From positions 186,001 through 250,000 of the forward strand of contig NZ_AUFV01000009.1 of assembly GCF_000426685.1 (NCBI RefSeq): 64,000 bases of DNA. Reading direction: 5' to 3'. The notes under the pieces are model-generated. The model did no database searches. It saw only the letters and a program-made list of their open reading frames with translations, and was not told where the DNA came from. A program made the position numbers and the translations under genes. Of the stretch, positions 56,384 through 64,000 are shown piece by piece (position 1 is the stretch's first letter; each line of letters opens with the position of its first letter). Source of the DNA: Solimonas flava DSM 18980 (GTDB taxonomy: Bacteria; Pseudomonadota; Gammaproteobacteria; Nevskiales; Nevskiaceae).

Positions 56384-56782
56384 TTAAGACGGGCGGCGCA
56401 GCTGGTCCAGGCTCAGGCGTCCGGCGCCGTGGGCGACCAGGAACAGGAAGCCGCCGGCGATTGCGAAGTTCTTCAGGTACATGATCTGGTTGACCTGATC
56501 CGGTGCGCCGTGAAACAGCACGGCGGCGGCGATGCTGAAGCCGGCCAGCAGCAGGGCGATCGGTCGCGTGAACAGGCCGAGCACGATGGCGATGCCGCCG
56601 CCGAGCTCGAGCGCGATCACCAGCGGCAGGACGGCGCCCGGCACGCCCATCGCCGCCATGTACTGCTGGGTGCCGGCATAGCCGGTGACCTTGCCCCAGC
56701 CGGAGATCACGAACAGCGCCGCGATCAGGACCCGGCCGGCGAGGTCGGCGTAGGGTTTGAGGCTGTCGAAAATCTTGTCCAT
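56384..56782 (-). CDS. DoxX-family membrane protein
   Basis: A 132-residue protein with four membrane helices: RVLIAALFVISGWGKVTGY (helix 1 with the conserved GxxKxxG-like turn), VLPLVIALELGGGIAIVLG, IALLLAGFSIAAAVLFHG and FAIAGGFLFLVAHGAGRLSL. This is the DoxX/YphA-like layout. Relatives are linked to thiol and oxidative stress. It lies 24 bases after azoR and 80 before pirin in transcription order, within one operon. Confidence 0.9.
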   Translation of the reverse strand: MDKIFDSLKPYADLAGRVLIAALFVISGWGKVTGYAGTQQYMAAMGVPGAVLPLVIALELGGGIAIVLGLFTRPIALLLAGFSIAAAVLFHGAPDQVNQIMYLKNFAIAGGFLFLVAHGAGRLSLDQLRRPS

Positions 56783-56806
56783 GTTCAGGTTCCCGTTGCG
56801 TCGAGT

Positions 56807-57409
56807 TCAGGCTGCGAGCTGTTCGATCTGCTGCGAGGCGGCTTCGAGCGCGGTGCGCTTGGCATCCTCGCTCACGTTCAGACCTTCGGCATAGACGAAC
56901 TCGATGCTCTTCAGGCCGATGAAGTTGAGGAAGGCCTTCACGAACGGCGTCTGCGAGTCGGCCGGCGTGTCCTTGTAGAAGCCGCCGCGCGCCGCGAATA
57001 CGTAAACCTTGCGGTCGGCGAGCAGGCCTTCCGGACCGTTGGCGGTGTAGCGGAAGGTGATGCCGTTGCGGGCGAGGTGGTCGAAGTAGGCCTTCAGCGT
57101 CGACGGCACGCCGAAGTTGTAGAGCGGCAGGCCGATGACGACGACGTCGGCCGCCTTCAGCTCGTCGATCAGCTCCTGGCTGGCGTCGGCATGCGCCTGC
57201 TGTGCCGCCGTGCGCTGTTCGGGGGGCGTGAAGAAGGCCTGCACGCGCTCGGCGCTCAGGTGCGGCAGCGGCTCGCTGCCGAGGTCGCGGACGACGACGC
57301 GGCCGTCCGGGTGGTTCTTCTGCCACTGCGCGACGAACTCGTTGGCGAGCTTGGTCGAATTGCCGTGGTCGGAAAAGACGCTGGTTTTGATCTGAAGCAG
57401 GGTGGTCAT
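56807..57409 (-). CDS. azoR: FMN-dependent NADH-azoreductase
   Basis: A 200-residue flavodoxin-fold quinone and azo reductase that uses NADH to reduce quinones and azo dyes by two electrons. Diagnostic segments are LLQIKTSVFSDHGNSTKLA (FMN phosphate binding), LPLYNFGVPSTLKAYFDHLA (FMN ring) and VYVFAARGGFYKDTPAD. The start at 57409 gives the family's usual N-terminus. It is the first gene of azoR - doxX - pirin and is divergent from a LysR regulator 112 bases away. Confidence 0.94.
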   Translation of the reverse strand: MTTLLQIKTSVFSDHGNSTKLANEFVAQWQKNHPDGRVVVRDLGSEPLPHLSAERVQAFFTPPEQRTAAQQAHADASQELIDELKAADVVVIGLPLYNFGVPSTLKAYFDHLARNGITFRYTANGPEGLLADRKVYVFAARGGFYKDTPADSQTPFVKAFLNFIGLKSIEFVYAEGLNVSEDAKRTALEAASQQIEQLAA

Positions 57410-57474
57410 GGCACGACTCCGTGGCTTGCGCCGGTGTTCTTGAAGAGGTGGCGCCATTTAACGATTGCAGGATT

Positions 57475-57497
57475 CGATAAAAAAGCGGAATTTATCG
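57475..57497. promoter_or_regulatory. Perfect LysR-type dyad between azoR and LysR gene
   Basis: CGATAAA and TTTATCG are perfect arms around 9 bases, 66 bases upstream of azoR and 25 bases upstream of the LysR gene. This interrupted dyad is a strong LysR-box candidate. Confidence 0.6.
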
Positions 57498-57506
57498 GCC
57501 TTAAAC

Positions 57507-57521
57507 ATCGAACCGTTCGAT
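57507..57521. promoter_or_regulatory. Second perfect palindrome abutting the LysR start codon
   Basis: ATCGAAC and GTTCGAT are perfect arms around one C and end at the base before the LysR ATG. Binding here would block LysR transcription or translation, fitting autorepression. It also occupies the position where a ribosome site would be. Confidence 0.55.
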
Positions 57522-58481
57522 ATGAGCCATCCCAAGATCACACTCGAACAGTGGCGCGCGCTGACCGCCGTCGTCGAAGCCGGTGGCTATGCGCAGGCTG
57601 CCGAGGTCCTGCACAAGACGCAGTCGACGATCACCTATGCGGTGCAGAAGATCGAGACGCTGCTCGGCTTGAAGATCTTCGAGATCCACGGCCGCAAGGC
57701 GCAGCTGACGCGCGAAGGCGAGGTGCTGTACCGTCGCGCGCAGACGCTGCTGGCCGAAGCGGCGGCGCTCGAGGACGGCGCGACCGGGCTGGCCGAGGGC
57801 TGGGAGGCCGAGATCAACGTCGCCGCCGAAATCGTGTTCCCGACCTGGCTGCTGCTGCGCTGCTTCGAGGCCTTCGCTCAAGAGCATCCGCAGACCCGCA
57901 TCCAGTTCTACGAGACCGTGCTCGGCGGCACCGACGAGGCGCTGCTCGAGCGCAAGGTCGACTTCGCGATCGCCGCGCACGTGCCCGGCGGCTTCATCGG
58001 CGATTCGCTGATGCGTGTGCGCTTCGTCGCCGCTGCGCACCCGGATCATCCGCTGCATCGGCTCGGCCGCGAGCTGACCTATCGCGACCTGCGGCCGTAC
58101 CGGCAGCTGGTGATACGGGATTCCGCGCAGAGCCGCGTTCGCGATTCCGGCGCCTGGCTCGGCGCCGATCAGCGCTGGACGGTGACGCACAAGGCCACGC
58201 AGATCGCCGCCGCGCGGATGGGACTCGGCTTCGCCTGGTTCGCCGAGGAAACCATACGTGGCGAGCTCGAACGCGGCGAACTCAAGCGCCTGCCGCTGCG
58301 CGAGGGCGGCGAGCGTTACGCCGAGCTCTACCTCGTCTTTGCCGACCGCGATTATCCGGGGCGCGGCGCCTGGCGGCTGTCCGAGATCATTCGCGAACAG
58401 GTCCGCGACATGTGCGCGCTGGCCGGCAAGATCGAGCGCGGCGAGGTCGACAAGCCCGCGCAGTGTCCGGGGGCGGCCTGA
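57522..58481 (+). CDS. LysR-family regulator of the azoR operon
   Basis: A 319-residue regulator. The winged helix at the N-terminus (LEQWRALTAVVEAGGYAQAA, LHKTQSTITYAVQKIETLLG) is followed by the effector domain (INVAAEIVFPTWLLLRCFEAF, GFAWFAEETIRGELERGEL). The start at 57522 lies directly behind a palindrome. It is divergent from azoR - doxX - pirin and most likely activates that operon in response to quinone- or electrophile-type inducers, by analogy with other azoreductase systems. The inducer is inferred. Confidence 0.92.
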   Translation: MSHPKITLEQWRALTAVVEAGGYAQAAEVLHKTQSTITYAVQKIETLLGLKIFEIHGRKAQLTREGEVLYRRAQTLLAEAAALEDGATGLAEGWEAEINVAAEIVFPTWLLLRCFEAFAQEHPQTRIQFYETVLGGTDEALLERKVDFAIAAHVPGGFIGDSLMRVRFVAAAHPDHPLHRLGRELTYRDLRPYRQLVIRDSAQSRVRDSGAWLGADQRWTVTHKATQIAAARMGLGFAWFAEETIRGELERGELKRLPLREGGERYAELYLVFADRDYPGRGAWRLSEIIREQVRDMCALAGKIERGEVDKPAQCPGAA

Positions 58482-58514
58482 AGCGATCGGACGCGGCCTG
58501 CGTGGCCGCCGCGT

Positions 58515-59546
58515 TCATTTTGCCGTCAGCGCGCTGCGCATCGCGCCAAAGCGGCGGCGGTACTGCAGCGGGGACAGGCCGACCTGGCGGCGGAACAGGC
58601 GGCCGAAGAATCCGGCGTCCTCGTAGCCGACGGCGTTGGCGATCGCCTCGATCGGTTCGTTGCCGGCCTCGAGCATCTGTTTGGCTTCCTCGAGACGCAA
58701 GGTATGCACGTATTCGAGCGGCGCGAGTCCGGTGGCTTTCTCGAAGCGGCGCTTGAAGGTGCGCTCGGCCAGTTCGCTGAGGCGCGCCATCGCGGCGACC
58801 GGTGAAGGGACGGCGTAGTGCTCGGCGATCCATACCTGGCAGCGCGCGATGATGGCATCCGCGGCCTGCGGCGTGCGTGCCAGCCGCGCGTACGGCTGCT
58901 GGCCTGCGGCGTGCCATTCGATGAGGTTCATGCGCGCGGCCTGCATCGCCCGCTCGATGCCGGCCAGGCGCGCGATCAGGTATAGCGTGAGATCGCTCCA
59001 CGAGGTGCCGCCGCCGGCCATGATGAGACGGTGGCCTTGCCCCGAGATGACGAGCGCGCTCCGGGTGCGCATGCGGATGCGCGGATGGCGTTGCGCGATG
59101 GCGGCAGCGTAGGCCCAGTGCGTGGTCGCGTCGCAGTCGTCGAGCAGGCCGGTCTCGGCGAGCAGCACGGTGCCGGAGCAGGCCGATGCGAGGACGGCAC
59201 CGCTGGCGTGGCAGCGACGCAGCCATTCGACCTCGCGCGCGAAGCGGCCATCCTCGATCGGGACCAGCGGATCGACGGCGAGATCGGGCACGCAGACGAC
59301 GTCGGGCACCGGAATCTCGTCGAAGCTCGCCTCGGGCGTGATGCTGACGCCGTTGAGGACCTTGAAGCTTTCCGCGCGCGAGGCAACGACGACGGTGCGT
59401 ACGGCGCCGGCGCCCGGCGCGCCGGCGACGAGATAGTCCCAGTCGCGGCCGGCGGAGAGGAAGACGTCATACATGCCGTAGAGGACCGAGGCGGAGCTCT
59501 CGGGCATCGCCAGGATCGCGACCAGGGGCTGGCGGGGTATGGACAT
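58515..59546 (-). CDS. GlxA-family AraC-type regulator
   Basis: A 343-residue regulator. The N-terminal DJ-1/PfpI-like domain (to about residue 190) contains VLASACSGTVLLAETGLLD, with the Cys at the nucleophile-elbow position, and the C-terminal AraC domain has two HTH motifs (MARLSELAERTFKRRFEKAT and AIANAVGYEDAGFFGRLFRR). Relatives regulate amine or amino-acid catabolism genes such as those for carnitine, arginine or glycine betaine. The target here is not evident; the nearest divergent gene encodes a fatty acid hydroxylase. Confidence 0.92.
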   Translation of the reverse strand: MSIPRQPLVAILAMPESSASVLYGMYDVFLSAGRDWDYLVAGAPGAGAVRTVVVASRAESFKVLNGVSITPEASFDEIPVPDVVCVPDLAVDPLVPIEDGRFAREVEWLRRCHASGAVLASACSGTVLLAETGLLDDCDATTHWAYAAAIAQRHPRIRMRTRSALVISGQGHRLIMAGGGTSWSDLTLYLIARLAGIERAMQAARMNLIEWHAAGQQPYARLARTPQAADAIIARCQVWIAEHYAVPSPVAAMARLSELAERTFKRRFEKATGLAPLEYVHTLRLEEAKQMLEAGNEPIEAIANAVGYEDAGFFGRLFRRQVGLSPLQYRRRFGAMRSALTAK

Positions 59547-59636
59547 GGCCGAATCGTCCGATCCTTTGCCGAAATGACTGCGGGTATGCGCTGTACGGCA
59601 GTCTATCGTAGGGTCTCACGCAAACGGGAGTTCGCC

Positions 59637-60404
59637 ATGCCCTCGCTCGTCGACGTTCTGCTCGATCCGGTCTCGCTCGCGGTGTTCGCGATGTACGCGG
59701 CGCTGATGCTGTGGGAATGGCGCATGCCGGCGCGCGCGCTGCCCGACGTTTCCGGCTGGCGCCTGCGCGGGCTCGCGGCGTTCGCGCTGTACTTTCTGCT
59801 GTCGAGCTACCTGCCGCTGCTATGGACGGCGTACCTGCTGCCCTTGCAGCTGGTCGATCTCGGCGGTCTCGGCACCTGGACGGGCGCGCTCGTTGGCCTG
59901 CTGGTCTACGAGACGGTCGGCTACGTCTATCACCGCGGCATGCACGCCTCGAACCTGCTGTGGAGAGGGATGCACCAGATGCACCACAGTGCCGAACGGC
60001 TCGATACTTACGGTGCGTTCTGGTTCCATCCGTTCGACATGATCGGCTGGACGGCGGTGGCGAGCATTTCGCTGACGATCATCGTCGGCCTGTCGGCGCA
60101 GGCGACGACCGTCGTGCTGCTGACCGTCACGCTGATGACGATCTTCCAGCACATGAACGTGCGCACGCCGCAGTGGCTCGGCTACATCCTGCAGCGCCCC
60201 GAGTCGCATTCCTGGCACCACGCGCGCGGTCGGCATCGCGACAACTACGCTGATCTGCCACTGATCGATCTCGTGTTCGGCACCTTCCGCAACCCGCCCG
60301 ATTTCGCTGCGGCGACCGGCTTTCACGACGGAGCATCCTTGCGGCTCGGCGAGATGCTGGTCTTCCGCGATGTGTCCCGGGCGCCCGGCGCTGCAGGGCA
60401 CTGA
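59637..60404 (+). CDS. Sterol desaturase / fatty acid hydroxylase family protein
   Basis: A 255-residue membrane di-iron oxygenase. Its histidine clusters are YVYHRGMHASN (HxxxH), HQMHHSAERLDTYGAFW (HxxHH) and ESHSWHHARGRH, which together bind two irons. At least four helices flank them. Family members hydroxylate or desaturate lipids, sterols or carotenoids. GGGAG lies 6 bases before the ATG at 59637. The GlxA-type regulator is divergent, 90 bases away, and could control it. Confidence 0.92.
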   Translation: MPSLVDVLLDPVSLAVFAMYAALMLWEWRMPARALPDVSGWRLRGLAAFALYFLLSSYLPLLWTAYLLPLQLVDLGGLGTWTGALVGLLVYETVGYVYHRGMHASNLLWRGMHQMHHSAERLDTYGAFWFHPFDMIGWTAVASISLTIIVGLSAQATTVVLLTVTLMTIFQHMNVRTPQWLGYILQRPESHSWHHARGRHRDNYADLPLIDLVFGTFRNPPDFAAATGFHDGASLRLGEMLVFRDVSRAPGAAGH

Positions 60405-60412
60405 GGCTCGGT

Positions 60413-62002
60413 TCAGAACCTGCGTTCGGCGAGCGGCGGCGGCGTGTACTGGTAGAGCCAGGTTTCGGTCAGCGGCTTGCCGTCGAGGCGCAGGTACAGG
60501 CGCAGGTCGATGGGGCCGGCGCCGGCGTCCGGTACCAGGTCGAACATTGCGCGCCAGCCGTGAATCGCGTCGAGCGGTCGGGCCGAGGTGATCTCGACGC
60601 GACCGCGCGACGCGCTGATGACCGGCTCGACTTTCGCGTTGCGCGGCAGCTGCGCGAGCGGGCCGCCGGCGAAGTCGATCGCGAAGCGCCACGAGAAGTA
60701 GCGGCGCGGCTGGCCGATGACGCCGCCGATGCCGGTCCGCGTCGCCTGCGTCGTCGCCAGCGGCGGGTGATACGGATTGGCGGCGCCCCAGCTGAGGCGG
60801 TAGGCGTAGAGATATTCCTTGCCCGGCACGACCGCTTCGTCCGGGTGCCAGAACGCGACGATGTTGTCGAAGGTCTCATCGGCCGTGGGAATCTCGACCA
60901 GCATGATCGAACCCTTGCCCCAGTCGCCTTTCGGTTCGATCCAGGCGCAGGGGCGTTTGTCGTAGAACACGCCATCGTCCTGGTAGTGATCGAAGTTGCG
61001 GTCGCGCTGCATCAGGCCGAAGCCGCGCGGATTGTCGTCGTGGAACGAATTGACGTGCAGCGCGAGCGGATTGACCAGCGGCCGCCAGATCCACTCGCCG
61101 CCGCCGGTCCAGATCTGCAGGCCGTCGGTATCGTGGATCTCCGGGCGCCAGTCGTTGGCCATGCGGCGATCGTTCTCGCCGAACTGGTACATGCTGGTCA
61201 GCGGCGCGATGCCGACGCGCTCGATGGTCTTGCGCGGATACAGCGCTGCGTCGATCTCCATGACGAAGTTCTCGCCCGGCGTCATCACGAAGCGGTAGGC
61301 GCCGGTCACGCTCGCCGAGTCGAGCAGGCCGTAGACCGTCACGGTATTGGCGCCGCGCGTCGGCCGTTCGAGGTAGTAGGCGACGAAGATCGGAAACTCT
61401 TCCGGGCGATCGAGGCCGCAGTCGACGGCCAGACCGCGCGCCGACTGGCCGTACTGCTTCTCGGCGCCGACCGCGCGGAAGTAGGAAGCGCCCTGGAACG
61501 CGGCGACATCGCGGACGAAATCGTCGCGATAGTTGAGGCGAAATCCGGCGAAGCCGAGGTTCTTCGGTAGCGCGCCGTCCTTCACGCCGCTCTTGCCGTA
61601 GTCGAACATCGCGCTGTCGTAGGCGATCTCGGTCGCCTGTCCATCGACCACCTCGTACATGTGTACCGGCGTGCGGATCGTGAAGCCGAGATGGAAGAAA
61701 CGCGCCTGGAAATTCAGGTTCTGGTCCTTCCACAGCGCGTGCTCGTCCTTGAAGCGGATCGACTGCCAGCGGTCCCAGTCGAGATCGGCGATCGGCTTCG
61801 GCAGCGCGTTCGACGGCGCCTGATACGGATGCTGTGCCATGAAGCGGGCGCGGCCCTTGAGGCTGGCATAGTCGAAGGGCTGCGGCTTGCCGAGCGGCAT
61901 CACTTCGGCCGCCTGCGCGGCGCGGCCGAGGAAGGCCGCCGGGGCGATCCATCCGGCCGCCGACAGGGCCGCGGCCGACTTCAGCAGGTCTCGTCTTTCC
62001 AT
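60413..62002 (-). CDS. opgD: Periplasmic glucan biosynthesis protein OpgD
   Basis: A 529-residue periplasmic protein of the OpgG/OpgD family, which shapes the backbone of osmoregulated periplasmic glucans. A twin-arginine export signal opens the protein (MERRDLLKSAAALSAAGW), which points to OpgD because OpgG uses the Sec route. The mature domain shows FDYASLKGRARFMAQHPY, GRGL-like SARGLAVDCGLDRPEEFP, TIERVGIAPLTSMYQFGEND, HVNSFHDDNPRGFGLMQRDR and GDWGKGSIMLVEIPTADETF, all typical. Length is normal. OpgH, the glucosyltransferase partner, is not in the window. Confidence 0.94.
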   Translation of the reverse strand: MERRDLLKSAAALSAAGWIAPAAFLGRAAQAAEVMPLGKPQPFDYASLKGRARFMAQHPYQAPSNALPKPIADLDWDRWQSIRFKDEHALWKDQNLNFQARFFHLGFTIRTPVHMYEVVDGQATEIAYDSAMFDYGKSGVKDGALPKNLGFAGFRLNYRDDFVRDVAAFQGASYFRAVGAEKQYGQSARGLAVDCGLDRPEEFPIFVAYYLERPTRGANTVTVYGLLDSASVTGAYRFVMTPGENFVMEIDAALYPRKTIERVGIAPLTSMYQFGENDRRMANDWRPEIHDTDGLQIWTGGGEWIWRPLVNPLALHVNSFHDDNPRGFGLMQRDRNFDHYQDDGVFYDKRPCAWIEPKGDWGKGSIMLVEIPTADETFDNIVAFWHPDEAVVPGKEYLYAYRLSWGAANPYHPPLATTQATRTGIGGVIGQPRRYFSWRFAIDFAGGPLAQLPRNAKVEPVISASRGRVEITSARPLDAIHGWRAMFDLVPDAGAGPIDLRLYLRLDGKPLTETWLYQYTPPPLAERRF

Positions 62003-62193
62003 TCGTGTTCGCGTGATCGGAGGATGTCGGCCGGCGGGCCGCCGCCGCCATCATAACGACGGATGGCCGGCGCGCCATTCGGCTGGCCGGCGCGTGAACG
62101 GTCACTGAACTCCGATCGCCGGCCTGCTCCGGCGCGGCGCGTGGCAAAGGAATTGCTTCGTCGATCGTGGATGTCAGAAAGTCGGAGGGACGG

Positions 62194-62883
62194 ATGCACG
62201 CACCTGACTTTGCGCAATGGCAGTTGCCATCGCTGACGCGGCAGGATCTGATCTTCCTGTTCGAGCACTTCCCGGTGCCCGGCATCGACGCCGTCGAAGC
62301 CGCGCAGCGCGTCATCGAACAGCCATCGACGCTCGACTCGATGCTCGAGGCCGACTACGTCTACGAGGCGCTGCGCGATCGGCAGACGCAATGGCTGGAG
62401 GTATCGCCGGCGCTGTTCTTCAGCATCATGCTGCGCCGCTGCCTGCCGGGCCGCCGCAATGCCGCCGAGCGCCAGGCGATCCAGTACCTCGCGAATCTGC
62501 TCGGCCTGTTCACGCGTACCGACCGCCTGTATCGCGTCAGCCGCGACGATGAAGCCGCCTACCAGTATCTCGTCGATCTGGTCGCCGCCGCTTCGCGTGC
62601 CGGCCCCGAGCGCGGCTTTCTCGTGCATTCGCACATCGGCAACTACGCGATGTACACCGCGGGCCTGTGCGCCGAATGGGTCGAGCACCGCCATCGCTAC
62701 AAGCGCCGGCCGGTAACGGTCGAGTACTACTGCAAGATGGGGCGTTCGTACTACTTCACCGCGTCGCGTCATCCGCTCGCCGCCGAGTTCGGCGTGCAGC
62801 AGGTATTCCGCGAGCTGGCCGACCGTTTCGGCTATTACCGCGACGGACTCGCCCGAATGGCGGCACAGTACCTGCCGCACTGA
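62194..62883 (+). CDS. Uncharacterised protein of 229 residues
   Basis: I do not recognise a family. The start at 62194 is chosen because GGAGGGA precedes it; an upstream ATG at 62167 has no ribosome site. The product appears cytoplasmic and mostly helical, with no signal peptide or membrane segment. Noticeable stretches are LIFLFEHFPVPGIDAVEAA, ADYVYEALRDRQTQWLEVSP, FFSIMLRRCLPGRRNAAERQ, GFLVHSHIGNYAMYTAGLCA and RPVTVEYYCKMGRSYYFTAS. The latter part is rich in Tyr and His (HSHIGNY, EHRHRYK, RSYYFTASRH), which could bind metal or nucleotide. It lies between opgD (divergent) and the ars operon. Confidence 0.8.
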   Translation: MHAPDFAQWQLPSLTRQDLIFLFEHFPVPGIDAVEAAQRVIEQPSTLDSMLEADYVYEALRDRQTQWLEVSPALFFSIMLRRCLPGRRNAAERQAIQYLANLLGLFTRTDRLYRVSRDDEAAYQYLVDLVAAASRAGPERGFLVHSHIGNYAMYTAGLCAEWVEHRHRYKRRPVTVEYYCKMGRSYYFTASRHPLAAEFGVQQVFRELADRFGYYRDGLARMAAQYLPH

Positions 62884-62972
62884 GGCGCCCGGACGGCGCG
62901 GGGGTGCGCATCCGGCGCGGCGCGCGCGCCGATGTCGCCGGCTCTGTTGCGGGCGCGCATGCGTCGCGTGAC

Positions 62973-63028
62973 ATTTCGATGAACGTCGAAATTTGACGCG
63001 CCCTTTTATTTCGACGATTATAAAAATA
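62973..63028 (+). promoter_or_regulatory. arsR promoter with ArsR-type operator; predicts leaderless mRNA
   Basis: A perfect dyad ATTTCGA / TCGAAAT (62973-62992, 6-base spacer) is followed by a -35-like TTGACG (62993-62998), a third half-site ATTTCGA (63008-63014) and a -10-like GATTAT (63016-63021), giving a 17-base spacer. Transcription would start about at the arsR ATG (63028), and no ribosome site is present. Confidence 0.55.
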
Positions 63029-63360
63029 TGAAAGCTGAAATCGCTGTCGAACGGCTCGCCGCGCTCGCCCAGGAATCGCGCCTGGCGATCTTCCGTTGCC
63101 TGGTGCAGGAGGGGCCGGACGGCCTCTGCGCCGGCGACATCGCGACGCGGCTCAAGCTGACGCCGGCGACGCTGTCGTTCCACCTCAAGGAACTGAGCCG
63201 CGCCGGCCTGCTGAAGTCGCGTCAGGAGGGCCGCTTCATCTACTACGCGCCCGACTTCAAGGCGATGAACGCGCTGCTCGGCTATCTGACCGAGAACTGC
63301 TGCGGCGGCGCCTCCTGCGGCGTCGGCTGTACGCCGGCGTCCGCCGAGGCCGCCCGATGA
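63028..63360 (+). CDS. arsR: Arsenic-responsive repressor ArsR
   Basis: A 110-residue ArsR/SmtB winged-helix repressor. [19 protein letters not shown] opens the fold, [19 protein letters not shown] is the recognition region and [11 protein letters not shown] the wing. It lacks the classic ELCVCDL arsenic site in the recognition helix. Four cysteines cluster at the C-terminus (Cys91, Cys92, Cys97, Cys101 in [12 protein letters not shown]), as in the Acidithiobacillus-type ArsR that binds As(III) there. It probably represses its own operon through the ATTTCGA repeats upstream. The stop overlaps arsH by 4 bases. Confidence 0.93.
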   Translation: MKAEIAVERLAALAQESRLAIFRCLVQEGPDGLCAGDIATRLKLTPATLSFHLKELSRAGLLKSRQEGRFIYYAPDFKAMNALLGYLTENCCGGASCGVGCTPASAEAAR

Positions 63361-64000
63361 GCTTGCGCGAACTGCCCGATCCCGAGCGCCTGCCGGCGCT
63401 CGACACCCGCTACGCGCAGCGGCGCCCGGCAGCCGGCCTGCCGGACCCGCTCGGTCATCCGCCGCGCATCCTGCTGCTGTACGGCTCGTTGCGCGAGCGT
63501 TCGTACTCGCGGCTGCTCGTCGAGGAAGCCGCGCGCCTCGTGTGCTACTTCGGCGGCGAGGCCCGGATCTTCGATCCGCGCGAACTGCCCTTGCCCGATC
63601 AGGTGCCGCGCGACGATCACCCGGCGGTGCGCGAGCTGCGCGAACTCTCGCTGTGGTCGGAAGGCCAGATCTGGTGCAGCCCGGAGCGGCATGGCCAGAT
63701 CAGCGCGGTGATGAAGGCGCAGATCGACCACCTGCCGCTGAACAGCGGCGGCCTGCGTCCGACGCAGGGCCGGACGCTCGCGGTGATGCAGGTCAGCGGC
63801 GGTTCGCAGTCGTTCAACGCGGTCAACACCCTGCGCCTGCTCGGTCGCTGGATGCGCATGTTCACGATTCCGAACCAGTCGAGCGTCGCCAAGGCTTTCG
63901 ACGAGTTCGACGCCGACGGCCGCATGCGGCCGTCGGCGTACTACGAGCGCCTGGTCGACGTCGTCGAGGAACTGATGCGCTTCACGGTCCTGCTGCGGCC
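63357..64000 (+). CDS. arsH: ArsH organoarsenical oxidase / NADPH-FMN reductase, 3'-truncated by window edge
   Basis: The start overlaps the arsR stop (ATGA), and the frame runs to the window edge (214 codons seen), so only the very C-terminus is missing. ArsH is an NADPH-dependent flavoprotein that oxidises trivalent methyl- and aromatic arsenicals to less toxic pentavalent forms. Diagnostic segments are [17 protein letters not shown] (FMN phosphate loop), [37 protein letters not shown] and [20 protein letters not shown]. Arsenate reductase and efflux genes probably follow outside the window. Confidence 0.95.
   Translation, partial: MSLRELPDPERLPALDTRYAQRRPAAGLPDPLGHPPRILLLYGSLRERSYSRLLVEEAARLVCYFGGEARIFDPRELPLPDQVPRDDHPAVRELRELSLWSEGQIWCSPERHGQISAVMKAQIDHLPLNSGGLRPTQGRTLAVMQVSGGSQSFNAVNTLRLLGRWMRMFTIPNQSSVAKAFDEFDADGRMRPSAYYERLVDVVEELMRFTVLLR

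Overview
The window is about 64 kb of uniformly GC-rich chromosome, densely coding on both strands. It looks like a free-living Gram-negative gammaproteobacterium of the Nevskiales/Solimonas or Xanthomonadales kind. That is an inference from gene content: a TonB-dependent receptor of that style, a periplasmic fatty-acid cis/trans isomerase, OpgD, OmpW-like and DUF3429 proteins, GcvA-like LysR regulators and GlyGly-CTERM proteases. There is no rRNA, tRNA, CRISPR array, prophage or complete insertion sequence. No gene-free stretch exceeds 300 bases.

Layout. 1-7.1 kb: 3' end of thiC, a gamma-glutamyltransferase, a small four-repeat protein, a lipoprotein version of adenine deaminase and a HupE/UreJ-like membrane protein. 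7.1-11.3 kb: a translationally coupled GST - rarD - monooxygenase-like - MFS operon facing a LysR regulator. 11.3-17.5 kb: a zinc alcohol dehydrogenase, then a full-length Lhr helicase coupled to a 2H phosphoesterase. 17.6-22.3 kb: a TauE exporter, 5'-nucleotidase, 42-residue membrane protein, M14 peptidase, alpha/beta hydrolase and DUF938 methyltransferase.

22.4-31.3 kb is the most unusual signalling region. Two tandem paralogous proteins each join an OmpR/PhoB-type winged helix, a Ser/Thr kinase, one membrane helix and a TPR tail. They face a lone IS3-OrfA-like DNA-binding protein and a TonB receptor. The divergent promoter holds four CCTCA-type direct repeats at exact 11-bp spacing, the geometry expected for PhoB-type winged helices.

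31.3-43 kb: methyltransferase, cti, YchJ, secreted esterase, MscS channel, glyoxalase-II-like hydrolase, an ECF41 sigma factor, a ferritin-like protein, membrane proteins and an acyl-CoA dehydrogenase. 43.3-52.8 kb: a 2415-residue ORF that fuses two secreted subtilases. The first is catalytically dead and ends in a GlyGly-CTERM-like anchor, and a new signal peptide follows in frame. It is divergent from a membrane winged-helix regulator with a beta-propeller sensor, and the shared promoter again carries an 11-bp-spaced direct repeat. 52.9-58.5 kb: stress genes ahpC-ahpF behind a recognisable OxyR-type site, and an azoreductase - DoxX - pirin operon with a divergent LysR regulator and two perfect palindromes. 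58.5-64 kb: a GlxA-type AraC regulator, fatty acid hydroxylase, opgD, an unknown protein and the start of an arsRH operon whose promoter predicts a leaderless arsR transcript.

Three terminators, at 41.26, 43.29 and 55.38 kb, share the same GGGCCGGC stem and look like one terminator family.
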